Part shown: positions 20,849 to 32,029 of the stretch, piece after piece
How the letters are laid out: every line of letters starts with the position of its first letter
How positions within the stretch are numbered: position 1 is the first letter of the stretch
DNA from: Haematobia irritans
Taxonomy: Eukaryota; Arthropoda; Insecta; Diptera; Muscidae
Direction: 5' to 3'
Assembly (NCBI RefSeq): GCF_050003625.1
Contig: NC_134397.1
Coordinates: 198,235,063-198,299,062, forward strand
Length of the DNA stretch: 64,000 nt
Notes under the pieces: generated by a model
Seen by the model: the letters and a program-made list of their open reading frames with translations, nothing else
Database searches by the model: none
What the model was told of the DNA's origin: nothing
Made by a program: the position numbers and the translations under genes

Positions 20849-21118
20849 CAAACAATAAGTGCCACTGTGATGTAATGGTGCCCGCATTTGCAGGATCGTG
20901 GGTTTAACCCCAGTTCCGACCGAAAACCAAAAAGTTTTCCTGCGTTGGATTATCCACGCTCAGTAATGCTGGTGGCATTTCGCACTGTATCAACGCTTCT
21001 CTAAGTGGTTTCACCATAATGTGAAATGCCGTTTGGACTCGGCCATAAGAAGGAGATCCTTTGGCAATGAGCATAACATGGAATCGGGCAGCACTCATTG
21101 ATAAGAGAGAAGTTCACC
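20849..21118 (+). mobile_element. tRNA-derived SINE, old copy lacking its tail
   Basis: Starts with a decayed tRNA-like head (A box region ATGTAATGGTGCCC, B box region GTGGGTTTAACCCC), then AAAAAGTTTTCCTGCGTTGG, the body motif TAATGCTGGTGGCATTTC, and the ATCGGGCAGCACTCATTGAT segment. It ends near GAGAAGTTCACCA without the shared LINE/SINE tail. Confidence 0.75.
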
Positions 21119-21202
21119 ATTTAACTTCACCAACTGTTAGCTCTATCGTTAAGCTTGACATTTTTGAGCTTTTACGTACTCAGAACGTTCAGCGTTAACA
21201 TA

Positions 21203-21416
21203 CACACAAAGAATATTTCATTAAAAAGGTTTTAATGATATAACGAAACATTTTCATTAATATAATGAAAATATTCGTTAATAGTACGAAACTCTACGAT
21301 GATGAACAGAAACTTCGTTATAATAACGAAAAATTTCGTTGTATTAACGAATTTGTTTCATTGTCTTACTTTTAATGACACATTTCGTTAATATAACGAA
21401 ACTTTTTCTACCAGTG
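21203..21416. mobile_element. TIR element V2, CACTG end, TA duplication
   Basis: 214 bp from CACACAAAGAATATTTCATT to the complement of CACTGGTAGAAAAAGTTTCG at 21416, flanked by TA at 21201-21202 and 21417-21418. The interior matches V1 in reverse. No coding capacity. Confidence 0.8.
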
Positions 21417-21521
21417 TACGAACGCTGTTTGTGTCGTTTACAGCAACTTAAATCATTCAGCTCGCCCAAAATTTGAAATTAAATCGAATGAATTTCTGGT
21501 CGATTATTTTTTAACAACCGA

Positions 21522-21740
21522 GGTCGCAGTTCACTCCAAAACTAATTTTGCGAAGGTTGTCCAAAACCAAACTGTGCGTGAAAAAAAAATTGTTCACTTT
21601 GAATCTCACACAATTTGTCAATCGCGCAAAAAAAGGCTCGTGTCTATTAGTAGAAAGAAATGTTCCAAAAATACGATGGTGGTGATTTGAAACCCATCTA
21701 TGACATCGCGACAGTGATGAATCGTGGAAGGACTTCCAAG
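21522..21740 (+). repeat. Unidentified repeat shared with 24245-24420
   Basis: AAAACTAATTTTGCGAAGGT, AAATTGTTCAC and TCTCACACAATTTG occur here and again at 24245-24320, in the same order. The sequence continues after the hAT-type insert (22514-22645). It may be a decayed transposon body; I could not assign a family. Confidence 0.4.
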
Positions 21741-22454
21741 TAGAGGTGTGCACGAGACATGAAATTGTCTTGACTCACGAAAATTTTCGTGACACACGCG
21801 TGAGTGACGAAAATTTCCAGACACGTCGCTAAGGTAAATTACTCAAAAAATTGTTCGTGAGTCACGACATTTTTCGTGAGTCATGATATTTTTCATGAGT
21901 CACGGTATTTTTTGGGCGTGTTTTCAGACACGTTGCTAAGGTAAATTACTCAAAAAATTGTTCGTGAGTCACGACATTTTTCGTGCGTCACGGTATGTTT
22001 CGTGAGTCACGGTATTTTTCGTGAGTCACGACATTTTCGTGCGTGAGTACAAATTTTATTTTCGTGAGTGTGCGTGAGCGTGACAGTGATGAATCGTGGA
22101 AGGACTTCCAAGTAGAGGTGTGCACGTGACACGAAATTGTCGTGACTCACGAAAATTTTCGTGACACACGCGTGAGTCACGAAAATTTCCAGACACGTCG
22201 TGAGTCACGATATTTTTCGTGAGTCACGATATTTTTCGTGAGTCACGGTATTTTTAGCGCGTGTTTTCAGACACGTCGCTAAGGTAAATTACTCAAAAAA
22301 TTGTTCGTGAGTCACGACATTTTTCGTGAGTCACGATATTTTTCGTGAGTCACGGTATTTTTCGTGAGTCACGACATTTTCGTCCGTGAGTACAAATTTT
22401 CTTTTCGTGAGTGTGCGTGAGTCCTACCAAACAATATCGTGCGTGAGTAAAATT
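21711..22454. repeat. 372-bp tandem duplication across element and flank
   Basis: ACAGTGATGAATCGTGGAAG begins at 21711 and again at 22083, and similarity continues into the element. Because the first 30 bp are non-element flank, this arose after insertion, or it is an assembly effect. Confidence 0.7.
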
Positions 22455-22505
22455 TTTCCGTCGTGAGTGTGCGTGAGTAAAATATTACTCACGTACACAC
22501 CTCTA
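21741..22505. mobile_element. hAT-type non-autonomous element, TCACG-rich
   Basis: Ends TAGAGGTGTGCAC at 21741 and GTACACACCTCTA at 22505 (one mismatch as an inverted repeat), flanked by the 8-bp duplication CTTCCAAG at 21733-21740 and 22506-22513. An 8-bp duplication is the hAT signature. The interior is made of GTGAGTCACGA motifs, the same satellite as 1-665 and 2773-3309. A 372-bp tandem duplication (starts at 21711 and 22083) includes 30 bp of left flank, so the terminus TAGAGGTGTGCAC recurs internally at 22113. Confidence 0.85.
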
Positions 22506-22723
22506 CTTCCAAGCCAGTGATCACCTGTTTTTGCGTAAAAATTGGACTACTAGAACAACGCAGTACAGTCGATTCTGAGTGATAAACAACCATTTGGAAA
22601 GCCGACCACCGAAAACGCATCACTCTTCAACATGATACGAGTAAGAGCTCTTAACAGGTTGGCTGATAAGTCCCCGGTCTAACAAAGAAAAACACATTTT
22701 TTTTTTGTCAAAATTCGTTTTTA

Positions 22724-23767
22724 TTATTCAACATAGTTCCCTTCAAGAGCGATACAACGATTATAACGACCTTCCAATTTTTTTATACCATTTTGGTAGC
22801 ACTCCTTAGGTTTTGCCCCAAAATACTTCAGTTTCGGCGATCACCTCTTCATTGCAGCCACATTTTTTCCCTGCGAGCATCCTTTTGAGGTCTGATAACA
22901 AGAAAAAGTCGCTGGGGGCCAGATCTGGAGAATACGGTGGGTGGGGAAGTAATTCGAAGCCCAATTCATGAATTTTTTCCATCGGTCTCAATGACTTGTG
23001 GCACGGTGCGTTGTCTTGGTGGAACAACACTTTTTTCTTCTTCATATGGGGCCGTTTTGCCGCGATTTCGACCTTCAACGCTCCAATAACGCCATATAAT
23101 AGTCACTGTTGATAGTTTTTTCCTTCTCAAGATAATCGATAAAAATTATTCCATGCGCATCCCAAAAAACAGAGGCCATTACTTTGCCAGCGGACTTTTG
23201 AGTCTTTCCATGCTTCGGAGACGGTTCACCGGTCGCTGTCCACTCAGCCGACTGTCGATTGGACTCAGGAGTGTAGTGATGGAGCCATGTTTCATCCATT
23301 GTCACATATCGACGGAAAAACTCGGGTGTATTACGAGTTAACAGCTGCAAACACCGCTCAGAATCATCAACACATTGTTGTTTTTGGTCAAATGTGAGCT
23401 CGCGCGGCACCCATTTTGCACAGAGCTTCCGCATATCCAAATATTGATGAATCATATGACCAACACGTTCCTTTGGTATGATTAAGGCCTCTGCTATCTC
23501 AATCAACTTAATTTTACGGTCATTCAAAATTATTTTGTGGATTTTTTTGATGTTTTCGTCGGTAACCATCTCTTTCGGGCGTCCACTGCGTTCACCGACC
23601 TCCGTGCTCATTTCACCACGCTTGAATTTTGCATACGATTCAATTATTGTTGATTTCCCTGGGACAGAGTCCGGAAACTCATTATCAAGCCAATTTTTTG
23701 CTTCCACCGTATTTTCTCCCTTCAGAAACCAGTATTTTAACAAAACACGAAATTCCTTTTTTTCCAT
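22724..23767 (-). pseudogene. Himar1-like transposase C, two frameshifts
   Basis: Mariner transposase, nuclear, acting on its own terminal repeats and inserting at TA. ATG at 23767 (MEKKEFRVLLKYWF); another ATG three codons upstream is in frame. The first 230 or so residues are open, with the paired-type DNA-binding half, the WVPRELTFDQKQQ block and TMDETWLHH (first aspartate). Loss of one T near 23077 shifts the frame; FHQDNAPCHKSL and YSPDLAPSDFF follow with 34 residues between the aspartates (DD34D). Two bases lost near 22825 shift it again, so the last 30 or so residues to NRCIALEGN are out of frame; the original stop is TAA at 22724. The closest to intact in the window. Confidence 0.9.
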
Positions 23768-23812
23768 TTTTTTCACAATAACAAAAGTTGCTTCACAAAA
23801 GACGCTCTATCT

Positions 23813-24064
23813 CACAAACTTATTGACTTACAGACGTCAAATTTTGGCACGAATCATGTGAATGTTGGTTCTATATAAAAATAATATGCATTTAATACTA
23901 GCGACGCCATCTATGTGTCAGACCGGGGACTTATCAGCCACAAACTGATTGACTTACAGACGTCAAATTTTGGCACGAATCATTTGAAGGTTGGTTCTAT
24001 ATAAAAATAATATGCATTTAATACTAGCGACGCCATCTATGTGTCAGACCGGGGACTTATCAGC
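23813..24064 (-). repeat. 126-bp tandem duplication of the mariner C end
   Basis: CACAAACT begins at 23813 and at 23939. Each unit runs through the untranslated leader and into AGACCGGGGACTTATCAGC. The inner copy keeps only part of the terminal repeat; the outer copy is complete. Confidence 0.85.
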
Positions 24065-24149
24065 CAACCTGTTACACATCGGATCAAACATCTGCATATT
24101 TGAACACTCAAAAAATCGATTTGAATGGGTCATCCGCCGCATAGTTCTG

Positions 24150-24470
24150 ACTAGGGACCAATTGGCTTCATCTTATTTCCGTGTGTAAAAAGTAACATGA
24201 GAGGCCAACGTTTTGCGACACCTGAAGAAGTGGTTGATGCCACAAAACTAATTTTGCGAAGGTTGTCTAAAACCAAATTGACCGTCAAAAAAATTGTTCA
24301 CCTTGGATCTCACACAATTTGACAAGAGTGCAAAAAAAGTCGAAAGAAATGCTCCAAAAATACGATTGCTGTGGTTTGAAACCCGTCAATCAAAGTGGCA
24401 AAAGTGATTCGCAAATGGGGCATGCAAAAGTGTATAGATCATAATGGGGAATATTTTGAAAAACCATAAA
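24150..24470 (+). pseudogene. Degenerate mariner-type transposase C-terminus
   Basis: Reads MRGQRFATPEEVVDATKL from about 24196 and, in another frame, WGMQKCIDHNGEYFEKP at about 24417-24467, matching the usual end of mariner-type transposases (QKCIDLNGEYFEK-like). Upstream, LGPIGFILFPCVKSNM resembles the DLAPSDFHLF block, with decay. Stops and frame changes throughout. Confidence 0.5.
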
Positions 24471-25885
24471 GCTATTTTCAATCATCAATATTTGTTTTTG
24501 TTCCCTAATCCCCAAATATAAAAGACAACCCTCGTATGATTTTAGGTTATTTGACTTTTCAGTGATGTCTAAAACAATTTAAGAATTCATTCACGAAATG
24601 CGACTTTCTAAATATCTATCGCTCTCCAATAATTATGCACACATAGTTTGGTTTGAGGCCATCGTAAAAACCTGCAAGCCAAATTTGTGTATTCAAATAA
24701 TTGAATCTTTGGCAACGGTAACCCCTTAAAATCCTAACGTATACGTTGTTCCCATGCTCAAGGACAAACCAATTTTTGTTTGTATACAAACAAACATCAT
24801 ATCACCCAACTTTCAAGGCAATGGCAAACTCCAAACTAGCAGATGACACATTCCAAAACACAACCTTCCGTAGCTGGAAGCCTGTTCGATGACATTTTAA
24901 AAAGCTTCGTCATTGCGACAAGTTGCTATGGAAGAAATGAACGACAGCAAATCACTTCACCCCTATTGTTATGGGGTGTTGTTGAAAAAACAAAAAAATG
25001 TTTCGACATAAAGAGAAGGACTAACAAAAGATTCAATGTTCAGTCATTGGAAAGATAGAAGAATATAATGGAAAACGTGGATATATTCTTAAGTAAACAT
25101 TCTAAGAAATCCATATCAAAGAAGCTTCGTCTTTAATATCTGCTTGTAGCTACGATGTCTTCCCTCCCCCAACGTTCCAGGAACATAAAATGAAAAACTT
25201 TTATCTTTCCTCGCTGTTGTTGTTCGTTTTTTTTAATATTTTGTGAGTTAAATAAATATTTGAAAGTTAAATTTAAAGGATAAAATAACAGGGCAACAGG
25301 CTTCATGTGGCACATACCCAGTGTGCGGGAGATGACTCGTCAACAGAAAAGTAACTCAACCATAATATAAACGCACAAAAATTCTCTTAAATAATACAAA
25401 CAAAGTAAAAAGTTTTCAAACTAATTTAAATATTTATTCAATTAATTTTGCACAATACACAAACGTACAAACCCCCACGAAATCACAAAAATTGATATTT
25501 CGTATAGGTATAGAGATTAAATAATATGAGAGGCTGTTCATGCATACACACATCAATGCTGGGAGGAAAAGGAAATTGTTTGGCAAACCGGATATATGAC
25601 CATTTAACTCAAAACAAGGAATTAAAATTGGGTAAAATTCCATTCAATAGATTTTTGATTGACAATTTCCCCCACACCAGGGATGGAAAATAGAATTTTT
25701 AAGAAAGTACAAAAAAGGTATTATTTTTTTTGTTTGAACTAAAAAGTACTTTTCCAAAAATTCCATTGGAAGAATATTGTCAAGAGCACCTTTAGACTGA
25801 ATTTTGTTTGTCAACTCCTCAATTTTAATTATTTTTTTTTCTCGTTTTATATCCACTTACAAAGATTACAGAAGTATTGTAATCA
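24471..25885. other. No gene recognised
   Basis: A+T-rich sequence with short frames only (24843-25058 plus, 25434-25643 minus). None shows a domain, signal peptide with cleavage site, or splice pattern that I can defend. Confidence 0.45.
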
Positions 25886-27030
25886 CGGTTTGGTAGATTG
25901 GTAGAATTCATGGTATTTCATAAATTTTCTGTAGATAAATAAAAATAAAATTTTGACAAAATTTTCTAGAGAAATAAAATGTTGACAAAATTTTCTATAG
26001 AAATAAAATTTAAACAAAAATTCTATAAAAAAATTGACAAAATTTTCTATAGAAATAAAATTTTCCATTTGTTTTGTTTTGCTATTGTTGTTTTTTTTTT
26101 TTTCTTTAATCATTGTTGTTGTTTTTGATTTCAGCTTGTCAATGCATGGTTTTAAGCTGAAATCAAAAACAACAACAATGAAATAAGATTTTGACTAAAT
26201 GTTTTATAGAAATAAAATTTTGACAAAATTTTTTATAGAAATAAAATTTTTTAAAAAATTCCCTGTAGAAAAAAATTTGACAAAGTTTTCTATAGAAATA
26301 AAATTTTGACAAAATTTTCTATAGAGATAAAATTTTGACAAAATTTTCTACCGAAATAAAGTTTTGACAAAACTTTCTGTAGATATAAAATTTTCTATAA
26401 AAATAAAATTTAACAAAATTTTCAACAGAAATAAAAGTTTGACTAAATATTTAATAGAAATAAAATTTTGACAAAATTTTCATCAGATATAAAATTTAAA
26501 CAAAAATTCTTTAAAAATAAAATTTTGACAAAATTTTCTATAGAAATAAAATTTTGACAAATTTTTCTATAGAAATTAAAAATTTGACAAAATTTTCAAT
26601 AGAAATAAAATTTTCCATTCGTTTTGTTTTGTTATTGTTGGTTTGTTTGTAGAAAAAAACTTTGACAAAGTTTTCTATAGAAATAAAATTTTGACAAAAA
26701 ATTCTATAGAAATAAAATTTTGACAAAAATTTCTATAGAAATAAAATTTTGACAAACTTTTCTATAGATATAAAATGTTGATAAAATTTTCTACAAAAAT
26801 AAAATTTTACAAAATTTTCAACAGAAATAAAAGTGTGACTAAATATTCTATAGAAATAAAATTTTGACAAAATGTTCATCAGAAATAAAATTTAAACAAA
26901 AATTCTTTAAAAATAAAATTTTGACAAAATTTCCTATAGAAAAAAAATTGACAAAATTTTCAATAGAAATAAAATTTTTGACAATATTTTCTATAGAAAT
27001 AAAATTTTTGATAAAATTTCCTATAGAAAA
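25886..27030 (+). repeat. 29-bp minisatellite array
   Basis: Starts at an ATCACGGTTTGGTAGATTGG edge (25883) and runs with unit core TTTTCTATAGAAATAAAATT. It is interrupted at 26050-26180 by T-rich sequence and the palindrome at 26111-26180. It joins F3 at 27031. Minus-strand frames (for example 26538-26726) are repeat translations. Confidence 0.85.
26111..26180. repeat. Perfect 27-bp palindrome arms, 16-bp loop
   Basis: Arms 26111-26137 and 26154-26180 are exact reverse complements; the loop is GTCAATGCATGGTTTT. The right arm plus loop is also found at 3505-3540 next to another 29-bp array, so this is likely a junction of two array-element ends facing each other. Confidence 0.85.
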
Positions 27031-28924
27031 ACAAGTATATACAGCAGTAAGTTCGGCCGGGCCGAATCTTAAATACCCACCACCATGAACCAAATATTAG
27101 GGTTTCCTTTGAAATTTCAGGAGGGCTTGAGGACTTGAGGACACTACCCGAAGATAAATTTAAAGATTTCACCTGTGAGGACTATATCAGATTCTGGATT
27201 TATAAGAACCATTTTTGTTTGAGGTTTAGAGGAATCATTAACATCTCCTGTAAGTGTGCAAGAAAATTATAAAATAACGTCTTGATTTGAAATCTTAAAT
27301 CTGTAGAAGTAAAATCTGGAAATTTTACATTGAGTTTCAAGCAATTTTCATGATCAGTGCGCCTTCTACACCCTCAAGAAATGAAGTCGGTCTATATGGA
27401 GGCATTACCAAATGGACCGATAAAAACTTAATCCGATATACGTTTTTGTGAGCCTAAAATACCAGAATATTTACAATTTCAGGCATATCAGATAAAAACT
27501 ACGGTTTCTAGAAACCCAAGGAGTTAAATCGGGAGATCGTTCTTATGGGGGCTATACTAAAATATGGACCGATACTCACCATTTTCTGCACACCTCTTTG
27601 TGACCCGAAAATACCTCTAGATTTCCAATTTCAGGCAAATAGGATAAAAACTTCGGATTATAGAAGCCCAAGAAGTAAAATTGGGAAATCGGTCTATATG
27701 GGGGCTATACCAAAATATGGACCGATACTCACCATTTTCGGCACACCTCTTTATGGTTCTAAAATACCTCTAGATTTCCAATTGCAGACAAATTAAATAA
27801 AAATTACGGTTTCTATAAGCCCAAGACCCCAAATCGGGAGATCGGTCTATATGGGGGCTATACCAAAATATGGACCGATACTCACAATTTTTGGCACACG
27901 TATTTGTGGTCCTACAATACCTCTAGATTTCCAATTTCAGGTAAATTGAATAAAAACTGCGGTTTCTATAAGCCCAAGAAGTAAAATCGGGAGATCGGTC
28001 TATATGGGGGCTATACCAAAATATGGACCGATACTCACAATTTTTGGCACACATATTTGTGGTCCTACAATACCTCTAGATTTCCAATTTCAGATAAATT
28101 GAATAAAAACTGCGGTTTCTATAAGCCCAAGAATAAAATCGGGAGATCGGTCTATATGGGGGCTATACCAAAATATGGACCGATACTCACAATTTTTGGC
28201 ACACGTATTTGTGGTCCTACAATACCTCTAGATTTCCAATTTCAGGTAAATTGAATAAAAACTGCGTTTTCTATAAGCCCAAGAAGTAAAATCGGGAGAA
28301 CGGTCTATATGGGGGCTATACCAAAATATGGACCGATACTCACAATTTTTGGCACACGTATTTGTGGTCCTACAATACCTCTAGATTTCCAATTTCAGGT
28401 AAATTGAATAAAAACTGCGGTTTCTATAAGCCCAAGAACTAAACTCGGGAGATTGGTCTATATGGGGGCTATACCAAAACGTGGACCGATACTCACCATT
28501 TTTGGCACACCTCTTTATGGTCATCAAATACCTCCAGATTTCAAATTTCAGGCAAATTGGATAAAAACTACGATTTCTATAAGCCCAAGACCCCAAATCG
28601 GGAGGTCGGTTTATATGGGGACTATATCAAAACCTGGACCGATATAGCCCATCTTCGAACTTGACCTGCCTGCAGACAAAAGACGAGCTTGTGCAAAATT
28701 TCAGCACGATTGCTTCATTATTGAAGACTGTAGCGTGATTACAACAGACAGACAGACAGACAGACAGACAGACGGACAGACGGACATCGTTATATCGTCT
28801 TAGAATTTCTCCCTGATCAAGAATATATATACTTTATATAGTCGGAAATCGATATTTCGATGTGTTACAAACGGAATGACAAACTTATTATACCCCCGTC
28901 ACCATTCTATGGTGGTGGGTATAA
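27031..28924 (+). mobile_element. DINE-1-like family F3, complete copy
   Basis: 5' end ACAAGTATATACAGCAGTAA with stem TTCGGCCGGGCCGAA and box ATACCCACCACCATGAA. The central array motif GGTCTATATGGGGGCTATAC starts at 27691, 27844, 27997, 28149, 28302, 28455 and (as GGTTTATATGGGG) 28608, steps of 153, 153, 152, 153, 153, 153. Then come (ACAG)n at 28744-28770, GATATTTCGATGTGTTACAA and the terminal hairpin ending GGTGGTGGGTATAA at 28924. No transposase gene; the open frames are repeat-derived. Confidence 0.9.
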
Positions 28925-30684
28925 CAAGTATATACGGCCGTAAGTTCGGCTAGGCCGAATCTTATGTACCCTCCACCATGGATTGCGTAGAAACTTCTAC
29001 GAAAGACTGTCATCCACAAATTTCAACTCACATGGTTGTTAAATATCACATACTACCACCACGTACCAAATTTCAACCAGATCGGATGAATTTTGATTCT
29101 CCAAAAGGCACCGGAGGTCAAATCTGGGGATCGGTTTATATGGGAGCTATATATTATTATGGACTGAGAGAAACCAATTCCTGCATGATTGTTGGATACC
29201 CTATACTAACATTACGTACAAAATTTCAACGGAACGGGAAGAATTTTGGTCTTCCAAGGTGCTCCGGAGGTCAAATCTGGTGATCGGTTTATATGGGGGC
29301 TATATATAATTATGGACCGATATTGACCAATTTTTGCATGGGTGTTTGAGGCCATATATTAACATCACGTACCAAATTTCAACTGAATCAGATGAATTTT
29401 GGCCTTCCAAGAGGCTCCGGAGGTCAAATCTGTTGATCGGTTTATATGGGGGCTATATATAATTATGGACCGATATGGACCAATTTTTGCGTGGTTATTA
29501 GAGACCATATACTAACACCATGTACCAAATTTCAGCCGGATCGGATGAAATTTGCTTCTCCAAAAGGCACCGGAGGTCAAATCTGGGGATCGGTTTATAT
29601 GGGGGCTATATATAATTATGGACCGATGTGAAACAATTTTTGTATAGTTGTTAGAGACCATATACTAGGTTAGGTTAGGTTATGTGGCAGCCCGATGTAT
29701 CAGGCTCACTTAGACTATTCAGTCCATTGTGATACCACAGTGGTGAACTTCTCTCTTTTCACTGAGTGCTGCCCGATTCCATGTTAAGCTCAATGACCTC
29801 CTTTTTATAACCGAGTCCGAACGGCGTTCCACATTCCAGTGGAACCACTTAGAGAAGCTTTGAAACCCTCAGAAATGTCACCAGCATTACTGAGGTGGGA
29901 TAATCCACCGCCGAAAAACTTTTTGGTGTTCGGTCGTAGCAGGAATCGAACCCACGACCTTGTGTATGCAAGGCGGGCATGCTAACCATTGCACCACGGT
30001 GGCTCCCATATACTAACACCATGTACCAAATTTCAGCCGGATCGGATGAATTTTGCTTCTCCAAAAGGCACCGGAGGTCAAATCTGGGGATCGGTTTATA
30101 TGGGGGCTATATATAATTATGGACCGTTATGGACCAATTTTTGCATGGTTGTTAGAGACCGTATACTAACGCCATGTACCAAATTTCAACCGGATCGGAT
30201 GAAAATTGTTGCTCTTAGAGGGTCTGCAAGCCAAATCGGGGGATCGGCTTATATGGGGGCTATATATAATTATGAACCGATATGGACCAATTTTTGCATT
30301 GTTGTTAGAGACCATATACTAACACCCTGTACCAAATTTCAGCCGGATCGGATGAAACTTGCTTCTTTTAGAGGCCTCGCAAGCCAAATTTGGGGGTCCG
30401 TTTATATGGGGGCTATACGTAAAAGTGGACCGATATGGCCCATTTGCAATACCATCCGACCTACGTCAATAACAACTACTTGTACCAAGTTTCAAGTCGA
30501 TAGCTTGTTTCGTTCGGAAGTTAGCGTGATTTCAACAGACGGACGGACATGCTCAGATCGACTCAGAATTTCACCACGACCCAGAATATATATACTTTAT
30601 GGGGTCTTAGATCAATATTTCGATGTGTTACAAACGGAATGACAAAGTTAATATACCCCCCATCCTATGGTGGAGGGTATAAAA
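28923..30684 (+). mobile_element. DINE-1-like family F2, complete copy
   Basis: Starts AACAAGTATATACGGCCGTA directly on the last bases of the F3 element. The array motif ATCGGTTTATATGGGGGCTA lies at about 29131, 29284, 29437 and 29590, then after the SINE at 30091, 30244 and 30397, all on a 153-bp spacing once the 348-bp insertion is removed. It ends in the GGTGGAGGGTATAA hairpin at 30684. Frames such as 29989-30642 are repeat translations. Confidence 0.9.
29668..30005 (-). mobile_element. tRNA-derived SINE, full length
   Basis: 338 bp flanked by the 10-bp duplication CCATATACTA at 29658-29667 and 30006-30015. On the minus strand it starts GGAGCCACCGTGGTGCAATG (A box region), has a B box GGGTTCGATTCCTGC at about 29940-29954, then a tRNA-unrelated body and a tail GTGGTATCACAATGGACTGA ... 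GGGCTGCCAC(ATAACCTAACC). The A and B boxes form an internal RNA polymerase III promoter. The 3' 40 bp match the LINE at 11858-11897. Confidence 0.95.
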
Positions 30685-31207
30685 ATGACAAAATTTTCCA
30701 AAAAGGTGAGTATTAAGTTCGAGTTTAGCCGCTAAGTTTCACTAAAGTGAAAACTAAATCAGTAAAAAAAAGTCATAAAATTATACATATTTGTTGCAGA
30801 TTTCATTATAACTTGATGGGGAATATCCCAAAGCAAATTTTCACAAAGTTAGTATTCCTTAAAATTGATTATCAAAGAAAAGTAATCGTGAAAAAATTAC
30901 GATTTATTACCTAAAATTACCTAAAGGAAATAAATTAACAAAATTTTCTGTAGAAATAAAATTTTGACATTTTTGCTAAATAATATTTTTTTTGTAGTTT
31001 TAATAAGTCTGTTAAAGACTTTTTTTCAAAATATTAAAATATTTTGTCAAAACTAGTGTAGAATAAATCTGATATCGGCAGAAAAATGTCTACACAAAAG
31101 GTACTAAATCATTTGCGGGGGTACTACGGTTGTAAAAGTATTGAAAAAGGTACTGTAGTACTGCATTTTCCATCCCTGCCCCACACATGTAAACACACAC
31201 AGCTTGG
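30685..31207. other. A+T-rich stretch with repeat relics
   Basis: Short 29-bp-array remnants (about 30690 and 30940) and a GGTGAGTATTAAGTTCGAGT motif resembling 57771-57790 and the fold-back element at 54894. No gene seen. Confidence 0.4.
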
Positions 31208-31215
31208 CTTAGGAG

Positions 31216-32023
31216 CAGTGTTGCCAGGTTGGGGGTTTCCCCCCAAATTTAGGGTTTTTTGCACGTTTAGGGGGATTTTTTGGGGTAACATTTATTTCGG
31301 GGGATTTTTGGGGTAAAAAAATATCCTAGATCTTATAAAGTGGAGCTATTCTCAATAAAATTTGGAACAATTCTGGCATGAATTTTGAGAAAAAAATAAG
31401 GGAAGTCAACCCATATTTCTAAATATAAGGAAGTATGCACTGACATTCTTGTTTAAACGCATCTGTTGCAGGGGCATTTTTAATATTTGACACTATTAAA
31501 AACAAGGTTAGGTTAGGTGGCAGCCCGATGTATCAGGCTCACATAGACTCACTTAGGGACCTCCTTTTTATAACCGAGTCCGAACGGCGTTTCACACTGC
31601 AGTGCAGAGAAGCTTTGAAACCCTCAGAAATGTCACCAGCATTACTGAGGTGGGATAATCAACCGCTGAAAAACTTTTTGGTGTTCGGTCGAAGCAGGAA
31701 TCGAACCTGAATTTGTGACAAATGGTGTAATGATTTTATCTAATGATTTTTATTTACTTCGAAAGAAAATTTTTAGCAATAAAAACCTTATTTTGTCTAA
31801 AATTTTGTTCCTCAGAAAAAATTCTTCTTTCAGTTTTTATATTTTTGTGAAATTTAATTTTTAAAGTGTATCACGACAGGAATTTTTAACGAAGTTTTGG
31901 GTCTCTTTTTGTACTATTTACATACTTAAAAATTTTGGGGGTTTTCGAAAAAAGTCTAGACCAATTTAGGGGCTTGTTTCTTAAGATTTGGGGGGAAGAA
32001 TCAAAAAATACCTGGCAACACTG
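31216..32023. mobile_element. hAT-type non-autonomous element, 808 bp
   Basis: Termini CAGTGTTGCCAGGT at 31216 and the exact complement ending at 32023, flanked by an 8-bp duplication CTTAGGAG at 31208-31215 and 32024-32031. TTCCCCCCAAAT occurs near both ends as a second inverted block. No transposase frame. A SINE fragment is nested at 31506-31708. Confidence 0.85.
31506..31708 (-). mobile_element. tRNA-derived SINE, internally deleted fragment
   Basis: The tail GGTTAGGTTAGGTGGCAGCC, body with GTCACCAGCATTACTGAGGT, and the B box complement GCAGGAATCGAACCT are present. The middle is shortened and the A-box end is missing. Confidence 0.8.
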
Positions 32024-32029
32024 CTTAGG

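Larger units (their letters stand above)
22654..24072 (-). mobile_element. Himar1-like mariner copy C, best preserved
   Basis: Outer ends ACAGGTTGGCTGATAAGTCC at 22654 and its complement ending at 24072, flanked by TA at 22652-22653 and 24073-24074. It is longer than copy B because the 5' side of the element (23813-24064) is a 126-bp tandem duplication that includes most of the terminal repeat. Confidence 0.95.

Noticed and set aside
20476..20907. 143-residue plus-strand frame
   Set aside because: It crosses the end of F2, a decayed transposase read on the other strand and the start of a SINE, so it cannot be one gene.
29989..30642. 217-residue plus-strand frame
   Set aside because: It starts in a SINE and continues through F2 repeat units and the element's 3' segment; the repeated MGAIYNYGP pattern is the 153-bp unit read in frame.
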